DNA of 16,492 nt, taken from positions 1 to 16,492 of the forward strand of contig CAZOPW010000049.1 in NCBI GenBank assembly GCA_964581795.1, in the 5' to 3' direction. Below the pieces are notes generated by a model, which worked only from the letters and a program-made list of their open reading frames with translations, was not told where the DNA came from and ran no database searches. Below, one piece after another: positions 7,265-15,612 of this stretch. The stretch's first letter is position 1. Every line of letters starts with the position of its first letter. Origin of the DNA: EX4572-165 sp964581795. Lineage in GTDB: Archaea; Thermoplasmatota; E2; DHVEG-1. Made by a program: the position numbers and the translations under genes.

Positions 7265-10200
7265 CCTGTTGAACGATTATTAATGATAATTGCAGCAATC
7301 ACTAAAAGAACAATGAGCACTGATGCAATTATGACAACACCATATTCAGATAAAAGGGTTGGTGGTGAACGTTCATGAGGATGAGATTCTGAACCAAATG
7401 GTGTATGTCCATCAACTGAAAGAGGATGGTCTTGATCAAAATCATAAGATTTAATATCATCAACTGTCCAATGATTTTTATTGCTAAATTCGGTGCTTGG
7501 AACCCATACTCTCAGATTCGGATCGCCATATAAGCATACGTTTTCAGCTAAATCCCACCAAAATTCTGGTTGACCTTCATGAACATATTGAATTCCAACC
7601 TTTGTAATTCCCTCAGTATAAAGTTCGCCGATGGTTTTTCCTACTGCAATACCCCGTGGAACATTATTTTGCCAGACATCTGAATACCATGATGTTGCCC
7701 AAGGATCCATAATTTGAAATGGTGATCCATGACGCATTAATGTTAAATGTAAATATTTACCCGCAGGCAAACACGCTACACTACTTACTCCCGCAGAATG
7801 AATATTTCCTATGGCATCATCTACTTGAGCACCAGTAAACCAAGATGTTCCAAAACGACTGAGCAATACTGTGATAATCACACCATCATAATAATCTTGA
7901 GTATCTTGTAACCATTCAGGAGTAAAAAATCGAAGAATGGGGAGACTTGCAATATTTCCAATAATATCTCTCACTGGTCTCCGAGCAAGTGCCCAATCCA
8001 AACCTGTTTTAATGAATCGAATACCATTAGGATCTGGATTCCCTGCTATGGACGGAAGAATACCATGTATATCCATAGTCATAGTATCCGGTTCTTCTGT
8101 TGAACCCATTAACCATTCATATCCTCTCCAAGGATTAGTCTCCTTAGTATATGGTGCAAATCCAATAGTGGGATATCCAATTTGACTTTCACTTTCAACA
8201 TCCCAAAACATGAACATACCTCCATTCATTGGAGCTCCGTGCGTGTTTACCATCCACAACAAAACTCCCTGATTCAAATTATGCATGTTTGCATCAAAGT
8301 TTGTAGAATAAACTGGTGAATATCCACCCTGTTTCAAATAAAAGGGTTGTACTTCAGAACCACTTAAATCAGGGAAATAAGCTCCTTTTTCACCATTCAC
8401 ATTAACCATGACTCCTTCATCAATTGGATCAAAGGATTGCGATTCACCAGGCACTGTCCCGTCAGCACATTTATACTTAAAACCCCAATATTCACTAGCT
8501 CTACTGTTAAACTTTATATCGTAACACACTAAGGTGTCAAGAACAGGATATTCTAGTGTTTCCTCCTGAGATGGTTTCACAACACGTAATCCAAGGTTTC
8601 CTCTCCAAGGAAATCGTCTAACACTGCTACTTCCATTAATAACACTAACTCCACCAGTATGTTTTATCGCAGGGTTTTCAAACACAATCATTGGATAAAA
8701 CATGTTTTTACTGAGCCAAACACTAATATCCGTAGGAGAACCAAAAAATCGACCCGGTTGAGCCTTTCCAACAAATACTCGATCCCATGGAAGACCGATA
8801 TCAAATTGACCAGCGACAGTGATTATTTTTTCTTCTCCCTCTTCATCATATTTTAGTTCTTTGAGAAATTCATAGACTCGAGTCCCTGTTAAATGCATTT
8901 CACTTACGGTTGGAAGCCTTGAATGTCCATCAGGGTGACGACGCCATAACTCAGTATGCCATGCAACCGAAGATGAAAGCTCTGGATGATTATCTACAAA
9001 TAACACTGGTGACCCATGAATTGCACCAATAAATGCTGATGGACCAATAAACCGAGCATGATCAAATTCTTTATCTGGTTTCAACTCAGCAACATACCAT
9101 GAAGTCCAAGAATCAATACTACTAAAAATGACATCATTACTTTCAGAAAGTGAACGTATCTCATCATATACTTCAATTTCATTAGAATGATAATGAACTG
9201 AAAAACCATTTTTCATTTCCTGACTTGCAGTAGAACTTAAATAATTACCAATATCAATAACATGGATTTTTTTTACTCCTAATTTATATAAAGCCTCTTT
9301 TGTAACACTTGGTATCTCATCTTTTTTCACATATAATAATGGCGCATTTAATTCAGAGGCAAGAATAGAACCTTGTGTCGCGGAGGAAAGCATATCGCCT
9401 TCTTGACGAGAATAATTTTGCTTCCAAGAATATTCAATAGAAAAATCAGTTGGTAAATCCATTTCATCCATAGCAAAAACACAGATCTTATAATTTTCAC
9501 CAGGTAAACATTCACCAAGCCGATGAACACGCAAATTTGTTTCAGTTCCTGGAGGCATGGGAATTTCTTCATCAAAAATAGTGCCAGGACAAGTTGTTGA
9601 GACCCCTGGCTCTCGAGTAGATAAGACTTCTTCACCAGATGGCCCAATTAAAGACATTCCTAAATCAATAGTTTGATCATCCCAGGATAACTCTGCATAA
9701 AAATCACGAGCTCCAAAAGAAGGGTTTTCGGGAATAGTTAATTCCACACCAGGATACATTTCAACATCGATTTGATAGGTGACCTCTCGTAAATTCCGAA
9801 GAACTTCAAATATCGTCCCATATCGACCGAAATTAAACGTAAAAAAACTCCGATGTTTCTCCACTTCATCTTCCAATGTTGCTTTTTTCACACCTTTTGT
9901 TAATTTTTCCATCGGATCGATATAGTCAGCTGCTTTTGTTGGAACATCAGTAAGAGCAACACTCCAATGACCACTCTTATATACATATACTGATGTTTTA
10001 TCAACATCCATACCACTTTGAGTATTCCATTCACTGGTTACTCCTGCCATCATCCATTCTCCATTTTGATCACAATAAATCTGGATGTCACGATCACCCG
10101 CGGGTATAGACATATTAATAATTCCTTCGAATCCTGGAAGTCCAGCTTCAAAATAAAAACATGGATACCAAGAACGAACCTTCATAAATTTATAACCATC

Positions 10201-10890
10201 TGGCACGAAAAAATCATTGTACATTGGATACACTTCGTTTGTTTGAGGAACTTCAAAATGTTCTGTTCTTGTTTCTTTCGGCATTATCGTTCCATTAAGA
10301 GCCCCTTTTGTTTCATTATCTGGTGTTTCAAACGATTCATCAATGACTGCAACAACTGCTTCATCACTATATTCCCATTCTCCTAAAGCAATATCATGGG
10401 CTAGTGAAAATGGGTTTTGTGATTCATATTCTGTCTCTTTTTTTGCTCTCCAACTAGAAGGTGTTTGTGATGAATCAACATTAACGTAGGTGATCTCATC
10501 AAGTTCGCCATGAGTATATCCCATCCAGTCTTGCATAAAATATTCAATCCCTTGATATGCATTCAGTGATCGATCTTTTTCTTCCATGACGGGATATTCT
10601 TCCTCATAGAAAAGTAAAGGATGAGCGTAAAGCATGTCATTTTTTTCATCGAAAAAAACAGAAGTCGGTACGGAAGAAAGATAGGCATAATCATCAAGTA
10701 AACTTGTTGAATCATGCTGAACAAAGGTTACTTGTTCAGTTGGAACGAATGGTTTGTAAGAGATTCCTTTGGAAAATCCTGAATTTGAAGGATCATTAGC
10801 TGTTAAGATGGGTAAAAAACTGCCAGATAAAAATAATCCAATGATAAGAATAACTATCCATTTTTTACTACTATTCATGTTACTTTTCAT
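7252..10890 (-). CDS. Large exported, membrane-anchored gingipain-like (C25) protein
   Basis: A 1212-residue cell-surface protein. The chosen ATG at 10890 has GGGGA seven bases upstream (10898-10902); the longer frame starts only with TTG at 10944. Residues 1-31 form a signal peptide (KKWIVILIIGLFLSG core), and a hydrophobic helix at about 1184-1203 followed by NNRSTGKKQ anchors the C-terminus with a basic cytoplasmic tail. MVNTHG with H884 and SSVACLPAG with C1040 resemble the His-Gly and Ala-Cys dyad blocks of gingipain-type C25 cysteine peptidases. The later GIAVGKTIGELY and LYGDPNLRVW (about 1122-1129) match the end of that domain. The His-Cys spacing of 156 residues is far longer than in gingipain R (about 33), so a large insertion or loss of function is possible. 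A segment at about 516-552 (PLLYVKKDEIP...LGVKKIHVID) looks like a CWB2-type Rossmannoid repeat. The N-terminal half is a beta-rich ectodomain. Peptidase activity is inferred. Confidence 0.78.
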   Translation of the reverse strand: MKSNMNSSKKWIVILIIGLFLSGSFLPILTANDPSNSGFSKGISYKPFVPTEQVTFVQHDSTSLLDDYAYLSSVPTSVFFDEKNDMLYAHPLLFYEEEYPVMEEKDRSLNAYQGIEYFMQDWMGYTHGELDEITYVNVDSSQTPSSWRAKKETEYESQNPFSLAHDIALGEWEYSDEAVVAVIDESFETPDNETKGALNGTIMPKETRTEHFEVPQTNEVYPMYNDFFVPDGYKFMKVRSWYPCFYFEAGLPGFEGIINMSIPAGDRDIQIYCDQNGEWMMAGVTSEWNTQSGMDVDKTSVYVYKSGHWSVALTDVPTKAADYIDPMEKLTKGVKKATLEDEVEKHRSFFTFNFGRYGTIFEVLRNLREVTYQIDVEMYPGVELTIPENPSFGARDFYAELSWDDQTIDLGMSLIGPSGEEVLSTREPGVSTTCPGTIFDEEIPMPPGTETNLRVHRLGECLPGENYKICVFAMDEMDLPTDFSIEYSWKQNYSRQEGDMLSSATQGSILASELNAPLLYVKKDEIPSVTKEALYKLGVKKIHVIDIGNYLSSTASQEMKNGFSVHYHSNEIEVYDEIRSLSESNDVIFSSIDSWTSWYVAELKPDKEFDHARFIGPSAFIGAIHGSPVLFVDNHPELSSSVAWHTELWRRHPDGHSRLPTVSEMHLTGTRVYEFLKELKYDEEGEEKIITVAGQFDIGLPWDRVFVGKAQPGRFFGSPTDISVWLSKNMFYPMIVFENPAIKHTGGVSVINGSSSVRRFPWRGNLGLRVVKPSQEETLEYPVLDTLVCYDIKFNSRASEYWGFKYKCADGTVPGESQSFDPIDEGVMVNVNGEKGAYFPDLSGSEVQPFYLKQGGYSPVYSTNFDANMHNLNQGVLLWMVNTHGAPMNGGMFMFWDVESESQIGYPTIGFAPYTKETNPWRGYEWLMGSTEEPDTMTMDIHGILPSIAGNPDPNGIRFIKTGLDWALARRPVRDIIGNIASLPILRFFTPEWLQDTQDYYDGVIITVLLSRFGTSWFTGAQVDDAIGNIHSAGVSSVACLPAGKYLHLTLMRHGSPFQIMDPWATSWYSDVWQNNVPRGIAVGKTIGELYTEGITKVGIQYVHEGQPEFWWDLAENVCLYGDPNLRVWVPSTEFSNKNHWTVDDIKSYDFDQDHPLSVDGHTPFGSESHPHERSPPTLLSEYGVVIIASVLIVLLVIAAIIINNRSTGKKQ

Positions 10891-10897
10891 GATAAAT

Positions 10898-10902
10898 TCC
10901 CC
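10898..10902 (-). promoter_or_regulatory. SD fixing the start of the C25-like gene
   Basis: GGGGA on the minus strand lies seven bases before the ATG at 10890. The signal peptide begins directly at this ATG, whereas the 18 extra residues of the TTG-start frame add a polar extension before it. Confidence 0.6.
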
Positions 10903-10965
10903 AGTATAACCTTTAATAAAGATAGTACTATTAATTTGCCTCAAACAATGTATACTTTCGATACA

Positions 10966-10973
10966 TATAAATA
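10966..10973 (-). promoter_or_regulatory. TATA-like box of the C25-like gene
   Basis: On the minus strand the AT-rich stretch AAATATTTATATG puts transcription near 10943, leaving a leader of about 50 bases with the GGGGA site near its end. Confidence 0.35.
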
Positions 10974-11062
10974 TTTTATTATATTTTATACAAATAATTA
11001 TGAGTAAATAAAAGCCATCGATAAAATTTGTGTTTTCTCATCACTTATTAGAAGGATAAACA

Positions 11063-11070
11063 CTATATAG
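11063..11070 (+). promoter_or_regulatory. TATA-like box of taw1
   Basis: CTATATAG, with start of transcription expected near 11092 and a leader of about 33 bases. A GTGAG SD-like element at 11115-11119 is five bases before the ATG at 11125. Confidence 0.4.
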
Positions 11071-11124
11071 ACCGTTCTATTGTGTGGAAAAGGTAACTTT
11101 TGTAAAATCAACTAGTGAGATACT

Positions 11125-12066
11125 ATGGATTCACGTATTCGAAAACGGTTAGAGAAGCAACATTATGCTATTGTTGGCAATCATTCTGGAGCAAAACTGT
11201 GTCACTGGTTGAAACAAAGTTTGATTCATAAACGTACTTGTTATAAACAATCCTTTTACGGTATTGAATCACATCGTTGTTTACAAATGACTCCTACACT
11301 CAATCAATGCACCCATTCTTGTTTATTTTGCTGGCGGTTTCAAGGATTCACAGAAACAATTCTTTCTGAAGCAGATGATCCGCAATACATTTTAGATGGA
11401 TTAATCAAGGCTCAACAAAAATTGATTACTGGATTTAAGGGAGATCCTCGTTGTGAACGAAAAAAATGGGTTGAAGCAAATCAACCAAATATGGTTGCAT
11501 GCTCATTATCTGGTGAACCAACATTGTATCCCTATCTCGGTGAGTTCTTTGAAGCATGTCATAAGAAAGGAATGACAACTTTTTTAGTTACAAACGGGAC
11601 AACGCCAGAGGTTCTTGAACAACTTGATCCTCTACCCACTCAGTTATACGTCTCTCTTATTGCACCAAATAAAGATATTTATAGCAAACTATGCAATCCG
11701 TTAATCTCTGATGGTTGGAAAAAGATACAGCAAACATTAGAATTACTTCCCTCTTTAGATACAAGAACAGTTATTCGTCATACCTTAGTAAATGAGTGGA
11801 ATATTGATGATCGATTCATTGATGATTATGCAAAGTTTATTCAACATGCTGACCCTGATTTTGTAGAACCAAAAGGATATGTATTCGTTGGTCAATCTCG
11901 AAAACGAATGACTTTGGATAATATGCCAACCCATGAGCAAATTCATCATTTTGGATCGATTCTTTCAGAAAAAATAGGATACCCGCTAACAAATGAAAAA
12001 TCTGATTCAAGAGTTGTATTACTTTCTTCTGGGAAAAAACCTGATTTAATACCAAAAAAACATTAA
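11125..12066 (+). CDS. taw1: tRNA 4-demethylwyosine synthase (Taw1/TYW1)
   Basis: A radical SAM enzyme that condenses N1-methylguanosine-37 of tRNA-Phe with pyruvate to make the tricyclic 4-demethylwyosine, the second step of wyosine synthesis. The 313-residue length is usual for the archaeal form, which lacks the flavodoxin domain of eukaryotic TYW1. C62-x3-C66-x2-C69 (CTHSCLFC) is the SAM-cluster motif. C26, C39 and C52 sit at the positions of the second 4Fe-4S cluster in characterised archaeal Taw1 proteins, and K41 aligns with the lysine proposed to form the Schiff base with pyruvate. CSLSGEPTLYP (about 131-141) and VTNGT are further family blocks. All key residues are intact. A monocistronic unit, convergent with the GPN gene. 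Trm5 and the later Taw enzymes are not in the window. Confidence 0.96.
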   Translation: MDSRIRKRLEKQHYAIVGNHSGAKLCHWLKQSLIHKRTCYKQSFYGIESHRCLQMTPTLNQCTHSCLFCWRFQGFTETILSEADDPQYILDGLIKAQQKLITGFKGDPRCERKKWVEANQPNMVACSLSGEPTLYPYLGEFFEACHKKGMTTFLVTNGTTPEVLEQLDPLPTQLYVSLIAPNKDIYSKLCNPLISDGWKKIQQTLELLPSLDTRTVIRHTLVNEWNIDDRFIDDYAKFIQHADPDFVEPKGYVFVGQSRKRMTLDNMPTHEQIHHFGSILSEKIGYPLTNEKSDSRVVLLSSGKKPDLIPKKH

Positions 12067-12067
12067 C

Positions 12068-12073
12068 CTTTTT
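12068..12073 (+). terminator. T-run after taw1
   Basis: Six T begin two bases after the taw1 stop, with further pyrimidine-rich sequence (12100-12130) before the convergent GPN gene. A matching T-run is not seen on the minus strand in this 63-bp gap, so the GPN-side transcript may end further on. Confidence 0.35.
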
Positions 12074-12129
12074 TCAATCAAGATAATAAATGTTCCAAGT
12101 CTTTCTATTCCATTATCTATTCTTTTCTT

Positions 12130-12903
12130 TTAATCTGAGAGAACATCTTCTCCTCCAGCAAACAATAACTGAATCACTGTGTACATATCATCAATCCCTA
12201 AATATTCTGTTTCCCCTGTTGCAATTAATTTCGCATGTGTTTGAAAATCAATGAGTAATCGTACGATATCTTCATTGATCTGCCGATACATTGACGTATG
12301 TTCATCTTGCACTGCAGTTTCCAAGGAAAACGGGTCATTAGCCCATTGTAACACCTTGTTTACTTTTTCCTCTTCCAGCAAATCAGCTTTTGAAAGTACA
12401 TTGAATTGAGGAACATTTAATCGGAAACTGGTAAATAAAGAAAGAAGTAACTGAGAGGTAAACCCTGAAGCGGATGTTGCAAGAACTGGATCAATTAAGT
12501 AACTAACAACAGATCGTTGAGGGTGAAGCGTATTTACGATAAATCTTCCTGAATTGCGAAATACAAATAATTCCAGTTGCCCGGGAGTATCCACTAACAC
12601 ATAATCTGTTTTAAACGATTCAATGCTTTCTTTCACATCAGTTATATTCACCGCTAGCATATCAGCACAGGCGATTTGTGCTCCATTTGGTCCGAGTTCA
12701 TGATCGTCCATTACTTCTTTTAAGGAAATCCAATCTCTAATATCTACATCAGGGGTATAGGGTAAATTCTCAGCTCCCGGGTCCATGTTTACTAATACGG
12801 CATCGATTCCTTTAACTGTTGTCCATTCATGAAATCGATGAGCAAGTGTGGATTTGCCTGCACCAGCAGTTCCAATAAAATACACTAATGTTTCTTGTTT
12901 CAT
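12130..12903 (-). CDS. GPN-loop GTPase (XAB1/ATPBD1 family)
   Basis: A 257-residue GTPase of the GPN family, which dimerises and in eukaryotes (Npa3/GPN1-3) aids RNA polymerase II assembly and import. The archaeal role is not settled. GTAGAGKST at 11-19 is the P-loop. GPN at 71-73 is the family's own insert, reaching the partner's active site. DTPGQLE at 105-111 is the switch II/G3 block and SKAD at 171-174 the G4 guanine-specificity motif. Length is usual for archaeal single-copy members. The ATG at 12903 overlaps the purD stop by four bases (ATGA), so translation is probably coupled and the gene is the last in a pyrE-purD-GPN operon. Confidence 0.95.
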   Translation of the reverse strand: MKQETLVYFIGTAGAGKSTLAHRFHEWTTVKGIDAVLVNMDPGAENLPYTPDVDIRDWISLKEVMDDHELGPNGAQIACADMLAVNITDVKESIESFKTDYVLVDTPGQLELFVFRNSGRFIVNTLHPQRSVVSYLIDPVLATSASGFTSQLLLSLFTSFRLNVPQFNVLSKADLLEEEKVNKVLQWANDPFSLETAVQDEHTSMYRQINEDIVRLLIDFQTHAKLIATGETEYLGIDDMYTVIQLLFAGGEDVLSD

Positions 12904-14246
12904 ACCGTTGTTTCCATTTTCCGTAATTGATTCATATGATCTATTCTTTTTTGAATTAGGTCATTTGTTCCAATATCATGACGCATGTAAATATGATCAC
13001 TACTTACATGTTCTAAAGCATTTTCACACATTGTTTCTGCCTTAGCGATCGAATCAGCTATTCCAACAACCGCAAGACTGCGAGAAGAAGTGGTTTTCAC
13101 CATTGAATCATTTTGATTTACCGATGCATAAAACAAAAGAGCACCCGTGTTTTCTATCGCGTCTTCATCTAACTTAATGATTTTGTTTGAAACACTTTTC
13201 ACTCCATATCCTTCAGGAACCACATATTTACAGACGGTTGCTTTGTTTAAAAAATCAATTTTAACTGAATTCAATTGTTTAGTTAACATTGCTTGAGCGA
13301 TTTCAATGAAATCAGTTTGTAATAATGGTAACACATTCATCGCTTCAGGGTCTCCAAAACGAGCATTAATTTCAATTACCTTGGGCCCTTCTGCGGTTAA
13401 CATAAACTGTCCATAAATCGGACCAATATATGGATATCCTTCTTTTGCTAAGGCATTCACAATTTCTTCTAAAATATGGACTGCTTCATCATATTCATGT
13501 TGAGATAAAAATGGTAATAGTCCATTTTCCTTAGAATATGATCCCATTCCTCCTGTATTTGGTCCAGTATCTCCAGGTTGTAAACGTTTATGATCTTGAA
13601 CTGCTGGAAATGTTTTCACTGTTTTTCCATCGGTAAAGGCTTGCACTGTGAATTCTTCGCCTTCTGCCTTTTCTTCAATAACAAGTTTTGATGCTCCACC
13701 AATCCTTTCAGTGAAAATCTTATTGATATACTCTATTGCTCCTTGAATATCAGTGAAGTGATCTCCCGCGACTTTAACGCCTTTGCCTCCAGTTAGACCT
13801 ATTGGTTTTAAAACAACATTTCCATTTAGCTCTTTTATAAATTCTTTTGCTGATTGCAATGATTGAAAGCTTTTGTACTTTAATTGACCAGTGATATCAT
13901 GTTTACTGAGTAAATCACGCATCCATTCCTTATTTGTCTCAATCCTTGCTGCTGCTTGTGTTGGTGCGCATACTGGGATTTGTTTTTGTTGTAATGCATC
14001 TGTTAAGCCAGCTTCTAGTGGTGCTTCAGGACCAATGAATACTAAATCAATCTCTTGTTTTTCTGCAAATGATACAATCTCTGATATATTTGTTTCATTT
14101 TCTTGTAAAAATCTTTGAGAGATTTTTTTTATACCTGGGTTAACATTTTTCATTACACTAAACAATCTTACATTTTCAGATCGAGAAACTGCATTACATA
14201 ATGCATGTTCTCGAGCGCCTCCACCAACAACTAATACATTTTTCAT
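12900..14246 (-). CDS. purD: Phosphoribosylamine-glycine ligase (GAR synthetase)
   Basis: PurD catalyses the second step of purine synthesis, joining glycine to 5-phosphoribosylamine with ATP to give GAR. The 448-residue protein starts MKNVLVVGGGAREHAL, the PurD N-terminal signature, with GGGAREH at 8-14. The ATP-grasp core contains LKPIGLTGGKGVKVA, an EE.A.GEEFTVQAF block, PGDTGPNTGGMGSYS and EINARFGDPEAMNVLP, which are all classic PurD blocks. The longest frame starts at 14267 with seven extra residues, but GGTGGAGGT (14257-14265) lies inside that extension and 10 bases before the ATG at 14246, so the shorter start is chosen. It is 53 bp downstream of pyrE and overlaps the GPN GTPase by four bases. 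Confidence 0.95.
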   Translation of the reverse strand: MKNVLVVGGGAREHALCNAVSRSENVRLFSVMKNVNPGIKKISQRFLQENETNISEIVSFAEKQEIDLVFIGPEAPLEAGLTDALQQKQIPVCAPTQAAARIETNKEWMRDLLSKHDITGQLKYKSFQSLQSAKEFIKELNGNVVLKPIGLTGGKGVKVAGDHFTDIQGAIEYINKIFTERIGGASKLVIEEKAEGEEFTVQAFTDGKTVKTFPAVQDHKRLQPGDTGPNTGGMGSYSKENGLLPFLSQHEYDEAVHILEEIVNALAKEGYPYIGPIYGQFMLTAEGPKVIEINARFGDPEAMNVLPLLQTDFIEIAQAMLTKQLNSVKIDFLNKATVCKYVVPEGYGVKSVSNKIIKLDEDAIENTGALLFYASVNQNDSMVKTTSSRSLAVVGIADSIAKAETMCENALEHVSSDHIYMRHDIGTNDLIQKRIDHMNQLRKMETTV

Positions 14247-14256
14247 TTCTTTTTCA

Positions 14257-14265
14257 ACCTCCACC
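14257..14265 (-). promoter_or_regulatory. SD fixing the purD start
   Basis: GGTGGAGGT on the minus strand, with ten bases to the ATG at 14246. The alternative ATG at 14267 has no SD and would place this element inside the coding sequence. Confidence 0.6.
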
Positions 14266-14299
14266 ATATTTATTTATTAAATTAATTGCTTCTTTGTTT

Positions 14300-14824
14300 T
14301 TATTTTTCCAATATATCTTCAACAGTTACTAGTGGTATAAATCGTAAATCAAGGTTTTCAATTTTCTCACGAGCACCACTTTCTCGATCTACCACTGTAA
14401 TAACGGTATCAATAAGTGCCTGATTTTGCCGTAATATTTGAATGGTATTAACTACTGAACCCCCACTTGTTGTTACATCTTCAACGATGAGAACTTTTTT
14501 GTTAGCTACAGGCATTCCTTCAATTTGCTTCCCAGTTCCATGTTCTCGTTTTTGTTTACGAACGATAACAAAAGGAATACCCGTTTTTAAAGAGAGAGCA
14601 ACAATCAAGGGTACAGCTCCTAGTTCCATTCCTGCAATTACTTCGTATCCCTCACTAGCTATTGGTTCCATAGATGATGCAATTATCTTTAAAACATTTG
14701 GAGTAGTACTCGCTTTTTTTATGTCAACATAATAATCACTGACCGCTCCGGATGTTAATACAAAATGTCCATATTGGATGGCTCCACAATTTTTTAATTG
14801 TTCAACAAGTTCTTTTTTATCCAT
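14300..14824 (-). CDS. pyrE: Orotate phosphoribosyltransferase
   Basis: PyrE joins orotate and PRPP to make orotidine monophosphate in pyrimidine synthesis. The ATG at 14824 gives 174 residues (the longer frame begins with a TTG at 14839). Visible blocks are FVLTSG at 21-26, the RKQKREHGTG catalytic loop at 89-98 with the Lys/Arg residues that contact PRPP, and VLIVEDVTTSGGS at 111-123, the 13-residue PRPP-binding motif with the acidic pair E115-D116. Length and order are typical of archaeal PyrE. A TATA-like box lies about 30 bp before the ATG with no SD, so the transcript is probably leaderless and starts the pyrE-purD-GPN operon. Divergent from the ArsR regulator. Confidence 0.94.
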   Translation of the reverse strand: MDKKELVEQLKNCGAIQYGHFVLTSGAVSDYYVDIKKASTTPNVLKIIASSMEPIASEGYEVIAGMELGAVPLIVALSLKTGIPFVIVRKQKREHGTGKQIEGMPVANKKVLIVEDVTTSGGSVVNTIQILRQNQALIDTVITVVDRESGAREKIENLDLRFIPLVTVEDILEK

Positions 14825-14852
14825 ACAGTCATCATGCAATGATTCATTCTCA

Positions 14853-14858
14853 TTTATA
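14853..14858 (-). promoter_or_regulatory. TATA box of the pyrE-purD-GPN operon
   Basis: On the minus strand CTATAAATG has its TATAAA core centred 31 bp before the ATG at 14824, fitting leaderless or near-leaderless transcription. Confidence 0.5.
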
Positions 14859-14917
14859 GGTTGCGAAATAATAATATTATAAAAAGCTAAAATAGTTTTT
14901 TTTCATCATTAATTTTC

Positions 14918-14944
14918 TCTATTCTATTAGGGGATAGTGATAGA
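14918..14944. promoter_or_regulatory. Imperfect inverted repeat, candidate operator
   Basis: TCTAT-T-CTAT, a six-base centre TAGGGG, then ATAG-TG-ATAGA: nine paired positions. It lies in the divergent pyrE/ArsR gap, between the two TATA-like boxes and 52 bp before the regulator's ATG, the usual place for an autoregulatory winged-helix operator. No binding evidence. Confidence 0.3.
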
Positions 14945-14957
14945 AAAAATACAAAGA

Positions 14958-14966
14958 TTTATTAAA
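14958..14966 (+). promoter_or_regulatory. TATA-like box of the ArsR-type gene
   Basis: TTTATTAAA is centred about 34 bp before the ATG at 14996, implying a transcript start near 14988 and a leader of only a few bases. Confidence 0.35.
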
Positions 14967-14995
14967 CAACTCTTGTAATCTCAGGTTTGGACATT

Positions 14996-15544
14996 ATGAC
15001 AAAGGTAACGCTGAATAAAGATGCATTCAAAGCACTTGCATCAGACACACGTTTAGACATCATTCGAACCCTTGACGGAAAAAAAATGAGTCTTACTGAA
15101 TTAAGCAAAGCAACGACATTAAACAAGGCAACCTTACATGAACATTTGAATAAATTAACTGAAGCAGGACTTGTAAAAAGGTTGCAACGGGAAGGTCATA
15201 AATGGGTGTATTATAAATTATCATGGAAGGGAGAAAGTCTTTTGCATCCTGAGAATACAAAAATTGTCATTGTTTTCGCAGCAGCGTTTACTGCTCTTAT
15301 TGCAGGTTTTTTTCAGATGTATCTTTATTTTCGTTCTATATTACCACAGGAACCAAGTCAAGAGTTTGATGTGTTAAATATTCCTCCTAAAAATCTTGAT
15401 TCAACTGGAGGTGTGGCTACTGAACCAGGACTAATTCCTGCAGATCTCTGGTTATACGCTGGAATCATTTGTTTTCTTCTATTCCTCGGTTTACTTGTGT
15501 TTTCAATTCATAAACTTTGGAGGAATAAACAACCCTCACTCTAA
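14996..15544 (+). CDS. Membrane-anchored ArsR-type winged-helix regulator
   Basis: A 182-residue protein with a DNA-binding winged helix at about 1-78 (FKALASDTRLDIIRTL, then the LTELSKATTLNKATLHEHLNKLTEAGLV recognition region and the REGHKWVYYKLS wing). Two transmembrane helices follow at about 89-112 and 151-173. They are joined by a roughly 38-residue acidic, Pro-rich loop that would face outside if the N-terminal domain is cytosolic. No metal-binding cysteines of classical ArsR sensors are present in the winged helix; the only Cys is in TM2 (C159). Hence it probably senses something at the membrane rather than a metal, as in many archaeal relatives. The TTG at 14987 gives three extra residues; the ATG is preferred. 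It diverges from the pyrE operon, and an inverted repeat at 14918-14944 may be its operator. Target genes unknown. Confidence 0.85.
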   Translation: MTKVTLNKDAFKALASDTRLDIIRTLDGKKMSLTELSKATTLNKATLHEHLNKLTEAGLVKRLQREGHKWVYYKLSWKGESLLHPENTKIVIVFAAAFTALIAGFFQMYLYFRSILPQEPSQEFDVLNIPPKNLDSTGGVATEPGLIPADLWLYAGIICFLLFLGLLVFSIHKLWRNKQPSL

Positions 15545-15612
15545 CGAAACAAAATAAAAAATTGTAAATGTATTTTAGTAAAATGAAACTAATTTTATAA
15601 GACGTAATTTTT

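Noticed and set aside
10018..10386. 122-codon plus-strand frame antisense to the C25-like gene
   Set aside because: It lies wholly inside a long coding sequence with clear family features, has a Cys/His/Phe-rich composition typical of a shadow frame, and shows no start signals.
10891..10944. 18-residue N-terminal extension of the C25-like protein from a TTG
   Set aside because: A GGGGA site and the signal peptide both point to the ATG at 10890; the extension contains the SD itself.
10891..11124. tRNA or small RNA gene in the divergent C25-like/taw1 gap
   Set aside because: No cloverleaf arms, TTC loop pattern or GC-rich stem could be found in this AT-rich segment; two divergent promoters account for it.
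14825..14839. Longer PyrE beginning at TTG 14839
   Set aside because: The ATG at 14824 fits the TATA-box spacing and gives the usual PyrE N-terminus; the extra five residues have no family support.
14937..14978. 13-codon GTG frame (VIEKIQRFIKQLL) before the ArsR-type gene
   Set aside because: The GGGGA upstream is only two bases from the GTG, the frame overlaps the dyad and TATA-like box, and such short frames are expected by chance.
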